Source: Larus michahellis (taxonomy: Eukaryota; Chordata; Aves; Charadriiformes; Laridae). Taken from it: a stretch of DNA of 64,000 nucleotides. Under the pieces are notes generated by a model. That model worked only from the letters and a program-made list of their open reading frames with translations. It had not been told where the DNA came from and did not search any database. Below are positions 10,201-21,050 of this stretch, one piece after another (position 1 is the first letter of the stretch; each line of letters begins with the position of its first letter). The stretch covers positions 82,489,815 to 82,553,814 of the forward strand of contig NC_133896.1 in assembly GCF_964199755.1 (NCBI RefSeq), read 5' to 3'. A program made the position numbers and the translations under genes.

Positions 10201-12720
10201 TCTGGCACCCCATTTGATGCATTTTGAAAACAAATTGCACATTGCGTCCCTGCTTGGGAGGTTGGTCAAAATCCCTATCTCCATTTTATAAAAGACAAAG
10301 CTGAGTCATGGAAACTATTTGCTTGGGGTCACAGATTGAGTCATTGGCACAGTAAGAAACAGACTGCAGGTCTTGTAACTCCTTAGGCAAATAATTATCT
10401 GGTCCATCATCCTGCCTGGGTATGGAGCACAAAGCAGATGATCTTTCCCCTCGCAGCCCCTGGGTGCTCTGGAGAGGGAGAACGACGAAGGCTTGGCTGT
10501 GCATGCTGTGTGGAAGACGAGAAACTGAAACTGAGCTAGACTGTTCGTCTGTCCAAATATAAAGGGTGAGAGAGCTGCTTCCTACAGCAGCCAAAAATAG
10601 GAAAATATTTCCTGCTAGCCACAGAGGAGGGAAATGTCTGCATAACTGGGGTGGGATGAAGGAAGGAGTTGGCAGGAAAAACCCAGTGATCTGGGGCACT
10701 GCAGGGATGTGTGCAGGACCAGCCCAAAAACCAGTACACCCTGCTACGTCTGATGAACTCAGCCTTTAGCTTTCTGTTCTTAATGGAAGTGTGCTGCATG
10801 GGTAAAACCCATCAGGTCTGCAGCTTTTGTCTTAGCTCTTCCCCATTCCAAGAGCAGTTACTTGCAGGCTGCAGAGGGACTCTTGGGAACCCAATGTAAT
10901 CCTGCTCTGCAGCATTATGGGAGTCGCTGGACCCTGCTATTCCCTTCCCCACCCAGCTGCCAGCAAGGGCTCAGCTGCTGGCGACTGACCCAAGGACAGC
11001 CAGACATGTATAATAACTTAAGTGCACGACGTAGTGCAGCCCAAAACTTTCCCTGTTCTGGCTAATCTCTTAACTAGAAGAAAAAGATTATATCGAACAC
11101 TTTCTCATTTGTTTCTGATACAAATGGAAGGACACAAATTCTGAAACCACTGCAGATGCCAGCAGTGCTGGATTTGAAACAGGAGTCATACAAGAAAAGG
11201 GGTGAGGCTCCCCCCTTTTTTTGTAACATTGAAAAGTCAGCTCTTACTAGCTTTCTTTTTTTCCTTCCAAGGAGATAACTAGAAAACTGGTCCAATTCTA
11301 AAACAACAGGACACAAATGAAGTGAAACTTCTGTATATGAGGAGAGGAGACAAAAGACGTGGCTTTGTTATCAGATTTTCAAACACATCAATTTATATTT
11401 GCTCAGGTACCCAGTTCATATGCCTTATAAATGCCTAGACTTTATTGCCCAAGTTGCAATAAATTCATCCTTGAGGTCTGAGAAAACTGCAACCCTAATT
11501 CACCAAACCTGTAGCTCACTGAAAAACAAAAGAGGCAATGACAGACCAGCTGGTGGTTCCTGTATTTTTCCAAGTTAAAACAAACAAAACCAACAGAAAT
11601 GCTAAAATAAAATACACAAAAGTAAGAAACCTTCCTTTCAGGCCTCCTTCACACATCATAAAAGCCACAGCCTTTTTTTTCTGCATCTAACTTTGCGGGC
11701 CACCTACAAGCTCATCTCCTGGATGCCTTACTTTCCTGGTTCACAGTCACAAATATGACACCTTTGCAGGAAAAGTTCTCCTGGGAGCAGAATCAGGCTT
11801 CAGCATGAGGGGAGGACCGAGGAGAGCTGATGAGGATGACCTAATTTGAATGGGATAGGTGCAGTCATCTGTCTCCTACGTACGGTCTTCCCTGGGCGAA
11901 GCTTTTTCCATTCACTGGAATTAATCATCTTTTGCTTTCTGTCCTGAATCTTCTGACTATAAAGTCTGATGCCGCCCTCTTGGTTTGGGGTTTTTGGGGT
12001 TTTTTTTGGTTTTTTTTAACAAATTTGATCCCACCCGAATTTTTTGCCAAAGTAACCCAAAGCAAAAAAAGAAGTGGAGTAACAAAACAGAACAACAACA
12101 AGAGGAACAAAAGCAGAGAGTGGTCTGAACTATGGAAGTTAGGTTTCTCAAAACAGCTGTACAAAAAACTGCAAAACCTCCTGGTAATCGAGTGGCCTAA
12201 AATGGGGCCATTCCAGCAGGAACCGCTAATGAGCGGTTGCTAGTAACCATTGCTAGTAAGCAAATATTTCACAGCTATGACAGAACAAGTTTTGTGGAGC
12301 GCTGCAGATCATGCAAACCCAAGTGGTACAGCAGTCTATAGCAGGCACAAAGCACAGCTAACCCTCTTTCTCAACCCGACCTGTTTTGCTTACCCAAATA
12401 ACCCTGTGACTGTGGACCTCTGTCTCCTGCGACTCCCAGTACTTACTGGAGAGGGGAAACGTATGGGAACCAGTCCCAAGTTCCTGAATTTTTCCTTATA
12501 ATCCTATATTCACCTTGCCTTTCCTGTTCGGTCTTTCCCCCTTCACCGTCCATCTACACGTCCCTGTCTTTCTCCTTAGGTCATTGCATGTTAGTCTGCG
12601 TAGGAAACTCTGTGGGGCCGGGGTGGAGAAGAAATCCTCCCCCTGGCACAAGGACTCACCAGCTGGGGACAAGAAGAGTGCTAAGAGACACAACAGTATA
12701 CAGGCTCCAGAGGTCTTCAT
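4091..12720 (-). CDS. MFAP5: MFAP5 (microfibril-associated glycoprotein 2, MAGP-2), complete coding span in 8 exons
   Basis: A secreted glycoprotein of elastic-fibre microfibrils; family members bind fibrillin and elastin-related proteins outside the cell. Coding pieces from 5' to 3' on the minus strand are 12720-12660, 9911-9864, 8628-8593, 6977-6942, 6147-6112, 5374-5287, 4868-4795 and 4212-4091. Every junction has AG/GT borders and compatible phase, giving a predicted 166 residues against 173 that I recall for human. Order: signal peptide (residues 1-20), acidic Ser/Thr-rich linker (about 21-72), then the cysteine-rich matrix-binding domain (from about 73) with signatures TRLYSVHKPVKQC, RRMYIINKEVCSR and CRQLAGLP, and a basic RRLRR site followed by a bird-specific-looking tail. 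All eight cysteines I expect from the human domain are present. The mammalian RGD after the signal peptide is absent. The gene lies head to head with RIMKLB. Identification is very secure; missing one small in-frame exon remains possible. Confidence 0.93.
4795..4868 (-). CDS. MFAP5: MFAP5 coding exon 7 (74 nt): second half of the matrix-binding domain
   Basis: Acceptor CCCTCAG and donor G then GTGAGT. The first base completes a Ser codon carried over from the previous exon. It encodes VRRMYIINKEVCSRIVCKEN then EVMQ, closely matching mammalian LRRMYIVNKEICSRLVCKEH. It contains two of the conserved cysteines. Phase 2 in, phase 1 out. Confidence 0.95.
5287..5374 (-). CDS. MFAP5: MFAP5 coding exon 6 (88 nt): first half of the matrix-binding domain
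   Basis: Acceptor ATTCCCAG and donor AG then GTAAG. It enters in phase 1 (Asp) and leaves in phase 2. It encodes DCREEKFPCTRLYSVHKPVK followed by QCISYLCVT, matching the conserved mammalian segment with its four cysteines. This is one of the two most diagnostic exons. Its acceptor is immediately preceded by a TG repeat (5387-5408). Skipping the exon would shift the frame because 88 is not a multiple of three. Confidence 0.95.
5387..5409. repeat. (AC)11 microsatellite beside a splice acceptor
   Basis: Eleven AC units on the plus strand, i.e. a TG tract on the MFAP5 transcript, ending 11 bases before the acceptor AG of coding exon 6. It occupies the place of the polypyrimidine tract. Confidence 0.95.
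6112..6147 (-). CDS. MFAP5: MFAP5 coding exon 5 (36 nt): acidic Ser/Thr linker
   Basis: Acceptor CTTCCAG and donor G then GTACG; 36 bases, phase 1 on both sides, encoding VQSDSETTTASS. The donor GTACGT is weaker than the others. An alternative AG five bases inside would break the frame, so the outer acceptor is chosen. The acidic, Thr/Ser-rich content fits the linker before the cysteine-rich domain. Confidence 0.68.
6942..6977 (-). CDS. MFAP5: MFAP5 coding exon 4 (36 nt): Pro/Ala linker
   Basis: Acceptor CTTTTTCCAG and donor G then GTGAGT; 36 bases, phase 1 on both sides, encoding AAAVTPPVLLSP. A second AG lies six bases inside the exon (CCAG-CTGCAG), so a shorter in-frame form lacking two alanines is possible. 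Support is from splice signals and phase rather than from clear similarity. Confidence 0.7.
8593..8628 (-). CDS. MFAP5: MFAP5 coding exon 3 (36 nt): acidic Ser/Thr linker
   Basis: Acceptor CTTTTCCAG and donor G then GTAAGC; exactly 36 bases, phase 1 on both sides. It encodes 12 residues, GEVSTDSLISTS, of the poorly conserved linker rich in Ser and Thr (possible O-glycosylation). Similarity to mammals is not decisive; the support is the splice sites, the open frame and the phase match with both neighbours. Confidence 0.72.
8708..8757. repeat. exact 25-bp tandem duplication
   Basis: Two adjacent identical 25-base units (8708-8732 and 8733-8757) starting TTACCTTGGCCACCATGG. It lies in an MFAP5 intron just upstream (in transcript terms) of coding exon 3. 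On the minus strand each unit ends in a donor-like AAG-GTAA. Confidence 0.95.
9646..9671. repeat. AT-rich perfect palindrome
   Basis: Arms AAAGAACATA (9646-9655) and TATGTTCTTT (9662-9671) pair perfectly around the 6-base loop TATAAA. It sits in a local array of TATAAATAAAGAACA-like units (about 9621-9690) inside an MFAP5 intron. Confidence 0.85.
9864..9911 (-). CDS. MFAP5: MFAP5 coding exon 2 (48 nt): region just after the signal peptide
   Basis: Acceptor TTTTGCAG and donor G then GTAAGT; phase 1 in and out, 48 bases. It reads D-WFPWMVNGQELESAT, which lines up with the mammalian DWIP.GVNSQRGDD segment. The tryptophan, proline and VN-Q residues are kept, but where mammals have the integrin-binding RGD the sequence here is Q-E-L. 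This segment fixes the exon's identity despite its small size. Confidence 0.85.
10262..10385 (-). mobile_element. MIR / CORE-SINE-like fragment, minus orientation
   Basis: Reads CTCCATTTTATAAAAGACAA, then GAGTCATGGAAACTATTTGC, then TTGGGGTCACAG and GCACAGTAAG, following the order of the reverse complement of the MIR consensus (CCCCATTTTACAGATGAGGAA...AAGGTCACACAGCTAGTAAG). Heavily diverged, as expected of an element older than the bird-mammal split. From memory of the consensus; not aligned. Confidence 0.5.
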
Positions 12721-12722
12721 CC
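12660..12722 (-). CDS. MFAP5: MFAP5 coding exon 1: start codon and signal peptide
   Basis: The acceptor follows a pyrimidine tract ending in CCACAG, the exon begins two bases before ATG (12720-12718), and the donor is G then GTGAG at 12659. It encodes MKTSGACILLCLLALFLSPA plus the first base of an Asp codon (phase 1). The hydrophobic stretch ILLCLLALFL is a typical signal-peptide core, consistent with secretion. The open frame continues past the donor but then loses all similarity, so the spliced reading is preferred. Confidence 0.9.
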
Positions 12723-13122
12723 CTGTGGAGTGAAGGAGAGAAGATTCAGAGGAAAGCCAAGGCAGGAACAGGGATACCCTCCCCTATAGCATGGAAACTC
12801 TTCACTTGCTGCCTCCATTTCCCTCTCAAGACCATTTGGTTTTCCCAGCCTCCCTCCCACCTGTCTCCCTCCTCATCTGGCCAGTTTTCCAGGTGTTTCT
12901 GAAACATTTTGGACTGAATGTATAACTCCATCTGCTTTCTTTCTCTTTCCACCTCCTCGCTCCTGTCTCCATCTCCTTTCTTATCCAGGCGGCTAAGCCC
13001 CCCTCCACACATACACCGAGCGCGCAAATGAAAGTTTCTCCTTCTTATCTCCCTCTACTGTCTTCTACTTTTAAATTATCTTGAGAAGCTGTGAGAGAAG
13101 AGATAGGGTCCCCATCACTTAC

Positions 13123-13190
13123 TGCAGCCCTCGGTCTCCGCTCCCTTCAGCAGCAGACGCTCTGTCTTTCCCCTTCAGCGGTCCCCCCCC
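13123..13190 (-). other. MFAP5: probable MFAP5 non-coding exon 1 with promoter just upstream
   Basis: On the minus strand a strong donor (GCA then GTAAGT) gives an exon end at 13123. Joined to the next exon at 12722 it places A at -3 and G at -1 of the MFAP5 ATG, a good Kozak context. A CCAAT box reads on the minus strand at 13204-13200. No clear TATA box is visible. The 5' limit of this exon (about 13180-13190) is a guess. The mammalian gene also has a non-coding first exon. Inferred from splice signals only; no transcript evidence. Confidence 0.5.
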
Positions 13191-13273
13191 ACTTTGGCTA
13201 TTGGATAAATCACATGCAGCCACACCCAGAACACGTTCTACTTTTCGTTGTCTTCAAAATATGATTTTGGGGG

Positions 13274-13328
13274 AAAAAAAAAAAAAAAGAAAGAAAGAAA
13301 GAAAGAAAGAAAGAAAAAAAAAAAAAGA
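13274..13328. repeat. poly(A)/(GAAA)n simple repeat
   Basis: An A run of about 15 followed by about eight GAAA units and another A run. It lies about 70 bases upstream of the MFAP5 CCAAT box. Confidence 0.95.
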
Positions 13329-13479
13329 GACGCCAGCGAGATGGTGGGACGGGGTGTCATCATGCATCTGGAATGAGGGGGGGAGCGAGGAGCAGCAGCC
13401 CACACCCTCATTCCAGAGTTTATTATCCTCCGAAGGGAGCCCGCTCCTCCCATTCCCCCAGGATGGCCCAGCACCAGGG

Positions 13480-13975
13480 ACGGATTATTGTGTCTACGTT
13501 ACACATTCGCGTCCGTTTCGCGTTGCCTTCCTACGCAGTCCCGCGGCCCCTTCGCACGCCGATAATTCTACCCTTGTTTCCCCGCTCGGCCGCCGCCTCT
13601 TTCCAACCCCAGCCCTTTCTTTGCTCCCCTCCTCTCGCTCTTTTCCCGCATGGACCCCGCAGAGCCCCCACCCCTGTTTTGCCTAAACGACGTGCCGGGA
13701 CGGACTCCCGCCTCCCCTCGGTGCTCCCCCGGGCTGTCGCGCTCCGGACCCCCGGCCCCGGGCGGCTGCCGGGGCCGAGCGCGGGGAGCGGGGGGACGGG
13801 CAGCGGCGGCCGGGAGGAACGGGGGGGCGGGAGGGGGCGCACAGCGCCGGGGGGGTACCGGAGCCCCCGCCGGGCGCAGGCAGATGGCAGGCTGGCAGGC
13901 AGCCAATCGGCTATCAGCAACAGTGATGACATCACCCTGCTGCCCGCGCCGGCGCTGGGGGGGCGGCACTCCCCG
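13480..13975. promoter_or_regulatory. CpG island 1, with CCAAT and CRE-like motifs
   Basis: Dense CpG and GC from about 13490, strongest at 13680-13870. At its right side GCCAATCGG is followed closely by TGATGACATCA (CRE/AP-1-like), about 13900-13934. No open frame here matches a known protein. It lies 300-800 bases upstream of the inferred MFAP5 first exon and could serve MFAP5, an unseen plus-strand transcript, or both. Motifs seen; function inferred. Confidence 0.55.
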
Positions 13976-13980
13976 AGGGA

Positions 13981-14368
13981 ATGGGGTTGGGATGGGATGG
14001 GGATGGGGATGGGGTGGGATGGGATGGGATGGGAATGGGGATGGGGATAGGGATGGGATGGGATGGGATGGGATGGGGATAGGGATGGGATGGGGATGGG
14101 GATGGGGATGGGGATGGGATGGGAATGGGGGTGGGATAGGATGGGATGGGATGGGATAGGGATAGGGATGGGGATGGGATGGGATGGGGATGGGGATGGG
14201 ATGGGATAGGGATAGGGATGGGGATGGGATGGGATTGGATGGAGATGGGGATGGGGATGGGGATGGGGATGGGATGGGATAGGGATGGGGATGGGGATGG
14301 GGATGGGATGGGATTGGATGGGGATGGGATGGGATTGGGGACGGGGATGGCATGGGGATGGGATTGGG
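13981..14368. repeat. GGGAT/GGGGAT minisatellite
   Basis: About 390 bases made almost entirely of 5-base GGGAT and 6-base GGGGAT units in irregular order, with a few AT or AG variants. The plus strand is G-rich with runs of 3-4 G every 5-6 bases. The minus-strand translation gives long Pro-Ile/His-Pro strings that come only from the repeat. Confidence 0.97.
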
Positions 14369-17300
14369 CCCACTCCAGGACTGGGCTCATGTGCAGGGGA
14401 GATGGGGAACGGCCGTTGCCATTCTGGGCAGTCTGAGAAAGGTGGGGAATACAGAAAACGTGCAAAAAAAAAAAAGGCGGGGGGGAAGGGAAAAAAAAGG
14501 AAAAAAGTAGGAAAATTGGAGAGACATACACAGAGAAAGGAAGAGGAAGAATGAGATCTGCCCCTCACTGTGCCATCCTTCAGACTCCCTTGCACCGCTT
14601 TGCCTCCAAGCACGCTGTGTTTTATGAATCAGCTCCACTGGAATTGCTGCTCTGCCCTAGAGCTCCCCTAGAGCCCCTGCTCTCCTCCAACAGCCCCAGG
14701 ACCCCCCATCTCCTGTTGCTCTCTCAGAGACTTCTCTTCCCTTTGCTGCTCCTGGAATTACCCCTCTGGGTCTGAGGAGGCACAGGCTGGATGGCACCCC
14801 TTGTATGAGCTTCAAGACACACTCTCAGTCCTGAAGCCAAGAGTGTGGAAGCAGAAAACTAGGAAATGACCCCAACCCCCTCCCTCACACAGCAATGAAA
14901 GACAGAAACCTTGTAGGGGAAAGCCGTGTCCCCTAAGGCTTATCCTAGTAGCTAGGTAACCCTTGTTTGTTCTCAACAAATTGCAGACTGGGAATAAAAC
15001 CCTCTAATGCCTTGTGCACAGTTACTAAGGAAATCCTCACTATGTCCCGGCTGCCACAAGAGACCCAGAAGAATGCTGCCCGCATGTGACACAACTGAAG
15101 CCACCGCGTCTTACTTACTTAATAGTGGCTGAGCATCGGTTGTGGCAGTGCTCAAGACAAAAGATAGAACAACTGCTGCTTCTTATTTCTGGTCCTCCCA
15201 AGACTCACAGGGGAAGCACCAGTGGTGGGCAGGACCTGAGGATGGGTAGAAGGGATGGGGAAAGGTAGGCATTTCCCTGCTCACCAGGGCAGCCTTCTGG
15301 GCCGAAGCACCATCACTCTGTTTCACTGGAGCAGAACATCACCACTCACACTTTCAGGGACTGGCTAAAACTCAGTCCACCAGAGATGCTCAAAAGGTGA
15401 TTAAACCACCAAAAGAAAGTGATGGAAGTTAAAACCGCACCCCAGTTTGAGGAATCCTCTCAGCTCCTTGGCTTTTTCTGGAAGTCCATACAGCAGTACA
15501 TTTGGGCTACACCTTTCCACACGGTTTGGTTTGGGTTTTGTTTTTCTCTGCACCTCCGTGTTGTCATTCAAGCCTTTGTTGCTGCTTAACTGGATAACTA
15601 AAATATCTTGAAGACCTCTTGAGTTCTGAACACATTTATTTGGAAAGTTTCATTGATGCCGTATGTTTTGGCAAGGTGTTGATGTACCACCATCTCCCAC
15701 AGGGTGCGGAATTCACCTCTAGTCCTGGGCAAGGTCTCTTCTGATTGCTTTTGAGCTTTAAATCCTTTTTTCAAACCGGCAGTCTGTGTCTCAGTGTGGG
15801 TAGAGCACTTATGCTAGCAGCACCCCTCCGTTTGGAGAGCTTGGTGCAGATGGTGGTGGTGGTGGGGATGCTCCTGGTGGTGGAATCGATGGCTGGGAAG
15901 CAGTTCAGTGTTTTATACACCAGGCAAACCGCAGTGGGTTAACTGCAGGTATCCTGCTGCTCTTGCTCGCTGTGGACACCGGAGGGAGCCGCAGCACACC
16001 GGCATGCGAAGCCCCATTTTCCCTCTCGCAGCCCAAGCGCATTCTTCAAGAGATGGCTCTGCGTCTACACGCCCCGGTCTCGTATGAAGGCTCTCCTCTT
16101 AGCTCGCCTGTCTGTCAGTGTACTGGATCCACTCTTTTGCTTTTTGGGACGGAAAAGAATCTTGTTATTTTTTCCCCCATCCTTGCCCCGTGACATTGAC
16201 AAAGATAGTTGGACAGCCCTCCCTGTTGGGAGATATGAATAATTAACATTCTTCTGTGCTTTCCCCTCTCATTCACGTTGCTGTCTTCTGCTCAGCATGC
16301 GGCCATCCTTCTCCAGCAGAGGGTAACTTAGGGACATCTACTGCAGATGACGCAAGGTGAAGCACTCTTCCCTCTGAAAAGTCAGGTATCGGTCCCACAG
16401 TATGGCGTGAAGGAGAACTGTGCCGCAGTAAATAGCGTGGGTGACTCATAAAGGGAACGATCCATACATATATTCCCTTAAGCTGTGCTGACCCCAGTGC
16501 CTGTAGGTGTTTACCTAAGATCAGAAGCAGTGACAGTGATTCAGCAAAAAGTTCTCTTTCTTCCAAGTTGGTACTGATCCCATTACGTTACCAGGGATGC
16601 TATAGTGATGTTAGCATGGTATTTTGGATGAGACACAAAATCAGCCTTCCTGGAAATTAAAATCTCCTGGTGCATTTCACTCCAGAGATCACTGCATCTC
16701 AGCAGACAGGTAAGTGATCCTGGGGCGTACAATTTGTAAAGGTCTTGGAGAGGCATTCAAATGCTAGCTGATTTCTTTCTCTCTCCCTCTTTTTCTCTCC
16801 CTGGCCTTCACATATCCTCACGGTAACTGGGCATTAAGTTACATCTGAGTCATGAGAAATTAATGAACTGCTGTAAGATGTTTGAATGTGTCAGGTCAAT
16901 AATACAGTACTGCTGGTCATGTGAATTGGGGCTGAAATTAATTTTCTTGGGCCCCACACTGCTGATGGGCTCCATTAATACCTGAGGTCTGACACTATCC
17001 TGCAGTTGTTCTACCGGTGTTACTGAGGTCATCGCTGGTAAGTGACATGAGATCAAGGCCTGATCCATATGTCCTCAGTTTTTGGGAGGTTCACGTCTGA
17101 CTTTGTATCCAACCCATTGTAGAAGTGGGAACACTGCAAAGTACAGGAGCCTGGACACAATCCACCTCTTTTTGACTGACTTTTGTGCTTTCTGTTGTTG
17201 CATCTACAAGAATAAGAAATTCTTCACGCTTTCATTCCAAATCAACAGGTCAGTGCGTAGAGGGCAGGTGGTCTTGCGGTCACAAAATACCTTAAAGTAA

Positions 17301-20300
17301 TCCATGAGACTAATTAATACACCCTCAGCTCCTTCAAATCAGTTCAACATTTGTGAAGAGTTGAGCACGAGAAGAAGCAGTTGGCGACCTCTTTGCTGTT
17401 TGGTTGGCCACATGCATCAGGCTTCCCAGGGCTGAGAAGCCTACAGTGAGAAGTTGTCAGGACCTTCCTTCTTCCCTCGCTGTGCTTTGGGGTTTCCTTC
17501 TCTGCTCTTTCTGTAGTTCTTACTATCACAAACATCCTTCCTTTCTGGTCCCCTGTATTGTCTTAGGGATGATTCTTCCTGGCTGTTTCACATGTCCTTT
17601 GGCACTCTCCCCTTTCTCCAAGCAGCTGAGCTCAAATACAGCTTCCCTCAGGGCACTTTTTCCAAGACCACTCTCTCAGGGAGACAGGTAACACCTCAAG
17701 CTTAACAAATGTATAAAGCCCAGTTATGTGTGTCCATATAGACTTTGGACCACATACAAACACCACCTTTAATTAAACTGACGCAAGCTTTCCAGATGGA
17801 TGTGGCTGTGGCCATGGGCTAAATGCCAGTAAAGACATGATTGATTCCTCCTCCCCTTTGCCCATCTCTTCTGGACAGCCCAAACCCTGGAGCAAAGTCA
17901 GCAGGATTAATTCTCCTGTCGTAGTGCAGCGATCATGCACTGGAGCAATAAGTGGAGTTGGCTAAAGAAATCACCGGTAGGAAGCAGAGGAGTGTCTTAC
18001 ATGTATGCGGACAGGTTCACCAGAGCTGGTCCAGTGAAGATCAAGTCACAGCGGAGCTTTCCCATCGCTATGGTATCTGTCTCACCTGAAGTCCAACCTT
18101 CTGTACCATTTCATTATCTTTTAGTATTTGCCCAAGGTAGAACAGATTTTGGTAGTTTTGTCTACCCTGCGTCCAAATCCACGAATCGTGCCCTGCCACC
18201 AGCCCTCCTCCCGAGCAGATCAGCTTCAAAAATCACATCCTGAAGGGGCTCCTCTGATGTTCAAATGTTGCAGTGCTGAGGTGTACGTTGCTCTGAGATG
18301 CTCACACAACCTCGTGAGTCCAGTAGTAGGGTTACGGAGAGTACCGGATATTACAAGATGCGATGAAATCAGGACAGCTCGCAGGCATCAGGCATGCCCT
18401 TTTCAGTTTAAAATGGCATCAGAAGGTGCATGTGTAAAGAGGATGTTTCATGTGCACATAGAGAAACTGGGGGCAGGAATAGTAATTAAAAATAAAATGA
18501 AATATATGTTATGTTATGTTATGTTATGTTATGTTATGTTATGTTATGTTATGTTATGTTATGTTATGTTAAAAAATAGTATACCCTATAAGCTTTTAAA
18601 CATAATCAGGGAAGGTGGTAAAAGTGGCAACTTTAAAAGAGATTTGCTTTAAAATCTGTAGCATTTACAAAAAGATGTGTTGTTGAGGCCTTTTTTGAAA
18701 GTGGCCACATCCAAAATACACAAACTGTTGAAGGCCTTCTCCGTGTCAGCATTGACAGCACTTAACCTGCTGCTGAAAGGAGGTAAGAAAGGAGAACAGC
18801 AATTGCATTGAGTAGAGAAAATGCAAACAATATATGTGTTAGTGGATAAATTGATAAGAGTTTATATTGTGGGGAAAATTAGGCAGTACCACCTTTCACG
18901 GTTTTATCCCTCCACTTCCTATACCTTCACAGGGACTGTAAAGGTTGACTTATCTTTTAAATACTCATCTATGCTTTATTCTACAGCTTACACTAGAGGA
19001 ATTTGAACAATCAAAGATTTTGGGCATCACTGCAACTGGATTGAGATAAGTCACCGTCTCTCCTGTAGGTACAGCTGACTTCAACCAAATTGTTTGGCTT
19101 TTCTTATGACTTTCCCCATGTATAGTCGTTATTCTGATGGTAGACTGAAACCAAGGCAAGTGATATTAATGAAAATCTGTCCTAATGTGATATGTATCCA
19201 CTGATTTAGCTCACCTCTTAGATGAAAACAGCACCAAATGTAGACCATTCTGCAACAACATAAACACACCTTTACAAGATGCCTGTAAAAGGGCAACAAC
19301 ACTGAAGCTGAAAAACCCAATTTGATATTATTCTAATAATTTCTAACCTCTGTCCATCAATGAAGCTGCCCTGATACGTATCTTTTTATGAAAAAAGACT
19401 TCACATCTTCACCCATTATTTCCTAATTTGTAATCGTTCTTAGATTCAAAACACACTAGACTTTCATTTGCATGCAGCTGTATAGAATATTTGCATTCAA
19501 ATCAAAGCATGCTGGCTTTGCTTGCTAAAATATCTAAATGTTATTTCACTGTAACAACCTAGCCTCTTTAGCAAGGTTTCTTCGGCTATTTACTGTGTCC
19601 TCGAGTTCTCTCGCCACGCCTGCCATCTCGGGTTTCTCTCCAATTTAATTCTTGCGTTTTGTATTCCTTTTTCCTGTGTCTAATCTTTTTTCTCCCCCTC
19701 TTTATTTCTGTATTTCTTCCTCCGTCTCTCTCCGCTTCTGTATATGTCTTTTTTTTTTCTTTCTCCCCGCCCTGTACTCTTTCTCCTGGTTTCTCTCTCT
19801 GCACAAGCTTTTCTGACTCTGGCTTTCTCTCTGTCTCCCTGGTTTCCTTTCAGTCACCTTCACTGGAATGTTGGCAGAAACATTTTTTTTTTCTTTGAAA
19901 ACAAAGAGACTAAATAAGTAAATGAATAAATAAAATAGCTGGAAGCAGACGGGAGGTTTCACTTCCAGAAGGGTCCGTGTTCTGCGAGCTTTTCTCGCTT
20001 CTCCGCAAAGGAGGAGACGGTTGCCCTCCCTGCCCACCCCCAGCCTCGCAGGGAGCCAGGCTTCCCCCTCCCCTGGCGTGAGGACCTTGGCTGGGAGTGA
20101 TGGATTGCACTGCAGTGAGGGCTGGGAGCACTGCAGGGAGAGGAGGGGCAGGGATGGGGAAGGGAGGGAGGGAGGAGACAGGCTGCCAGCGTCAGGACAG
20201 GAAGGATGTAGTGGGGCTGATGAGAAGAGAGGAGGGGAGAGTGGAAAATGGGGAAGGGGAGGGCATGGCTGGGAGGGCTTGCCTTTCTGCAGGCTGCACC

Positions 20301-21050
20301 CTTTCCAGCAGATTGGGGAGCCCAGCTCTGAGGGAGGCACAAGGCAGTGTGGGCAAGGCTGTCTCTGGGCAGCGGGGGAGACAGGCAGGGAAAATGGAAA
20401 AGCAATAGGGAAAGGGAGGAGGGAGAGAGAGTCAGACAGGGAGAGAAAGTAAGGCTTAGGTTGTACAGCAACGACAAAAGAATACAGCTCTTGCAATCCG
20501 AATTTCTTCGGAGCCGTAACAGAGGAGGCAATGTCGGAGATGTAGAAGTGCTCAAAATGTCAAAGAAGGCATACTGCACACTGTATTGAAACGTGCTGTC
20601 ATTGCAGCGTGAAGGGTGGTAACAGTATGACCTTTGGGCAGTAGCGAGGTACATCTGTACCGTTGAAGCTGCTGCTGATGGTAAGCATGTTGGCAGCGCC
20701 TGGCTGCAGCACCCTTATTGCCTTGTGGATTTTGGCAAGGGGGATGCGTCCTTTTGCCTGGGCGCTGTGGGGAACGCAGATGACCTCCCCACTGCACCAA
20801 CTACAAGTGCCGAAACATCACTTGTCATTGTTTGTTGCCTTTCACGCTTCTCCGTTCTTTTTCCTTTTTTTTTTTTTTTTAATACATATGTCTCCATCTG
20901 TTGCTTATTCATTGTTCAGATTTTTCTCCATGTCTCCGTTTCCATCCACCTTCCTTTCCCCATCATTAAGATCCTTCTCTCAATCCACCTTCCAGCATTA
21001 CCTTCCACCCTCCCTCTCCCCTGTTGCGGACCTCCTCCTGCCCACCCCCA
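14369..21050. other. intergenic region between MFAP5 and the RIMKLB CpG islands
   Basis: No coding exon is supported. Contents: the ATGTT array at 18506-18570, a pyrimidine-rich stretch at about 19590-19900 and a purine-rich stretch at about 20140-20460 on the plus strand, plus ordinary unique sequence. Short open frames here have no family signature. Confidence 0.6.
18506..18570. repeat. (ATGTT)13 pentanucleotide microsatellite
   Basis: Thirteen uninterrupted ATGTT units (65 bases) with no mismatch, flanked by AT-rich sequence. The purity suggests recent expansion and likely length polymorphism. Confidence 0.98.

Larger units (their letters stand above)
4213..13122 (-). other. MFAP5 introns
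   Basis: Introns run from about 400 bases (12723-13122) to 2.7 kb (9912-12659), with GT-AG borders as listed under the exons. They contain the AC repeat at 5387-5409, a 25-base tandem duplication at 8708-8757, a small palindrome at 9646-9671 and a MIR-like fragment at about 10262-10385. I looked for further symmetric phase-1 exons and found none I could support. A splice-like pair around 6749-6797 gives a 49-base exon that breaks the frame. Confidence 0.7.

Noticed and set aside
13531-14613. 360-codon minus-strand open frame rich in Ser-His-Pro-Ile
   Set aside because: It is produced by the GGGAT/GGGGAT minisatellite, which has no stop in that frame, plus GC-rich island sequence; no domain.
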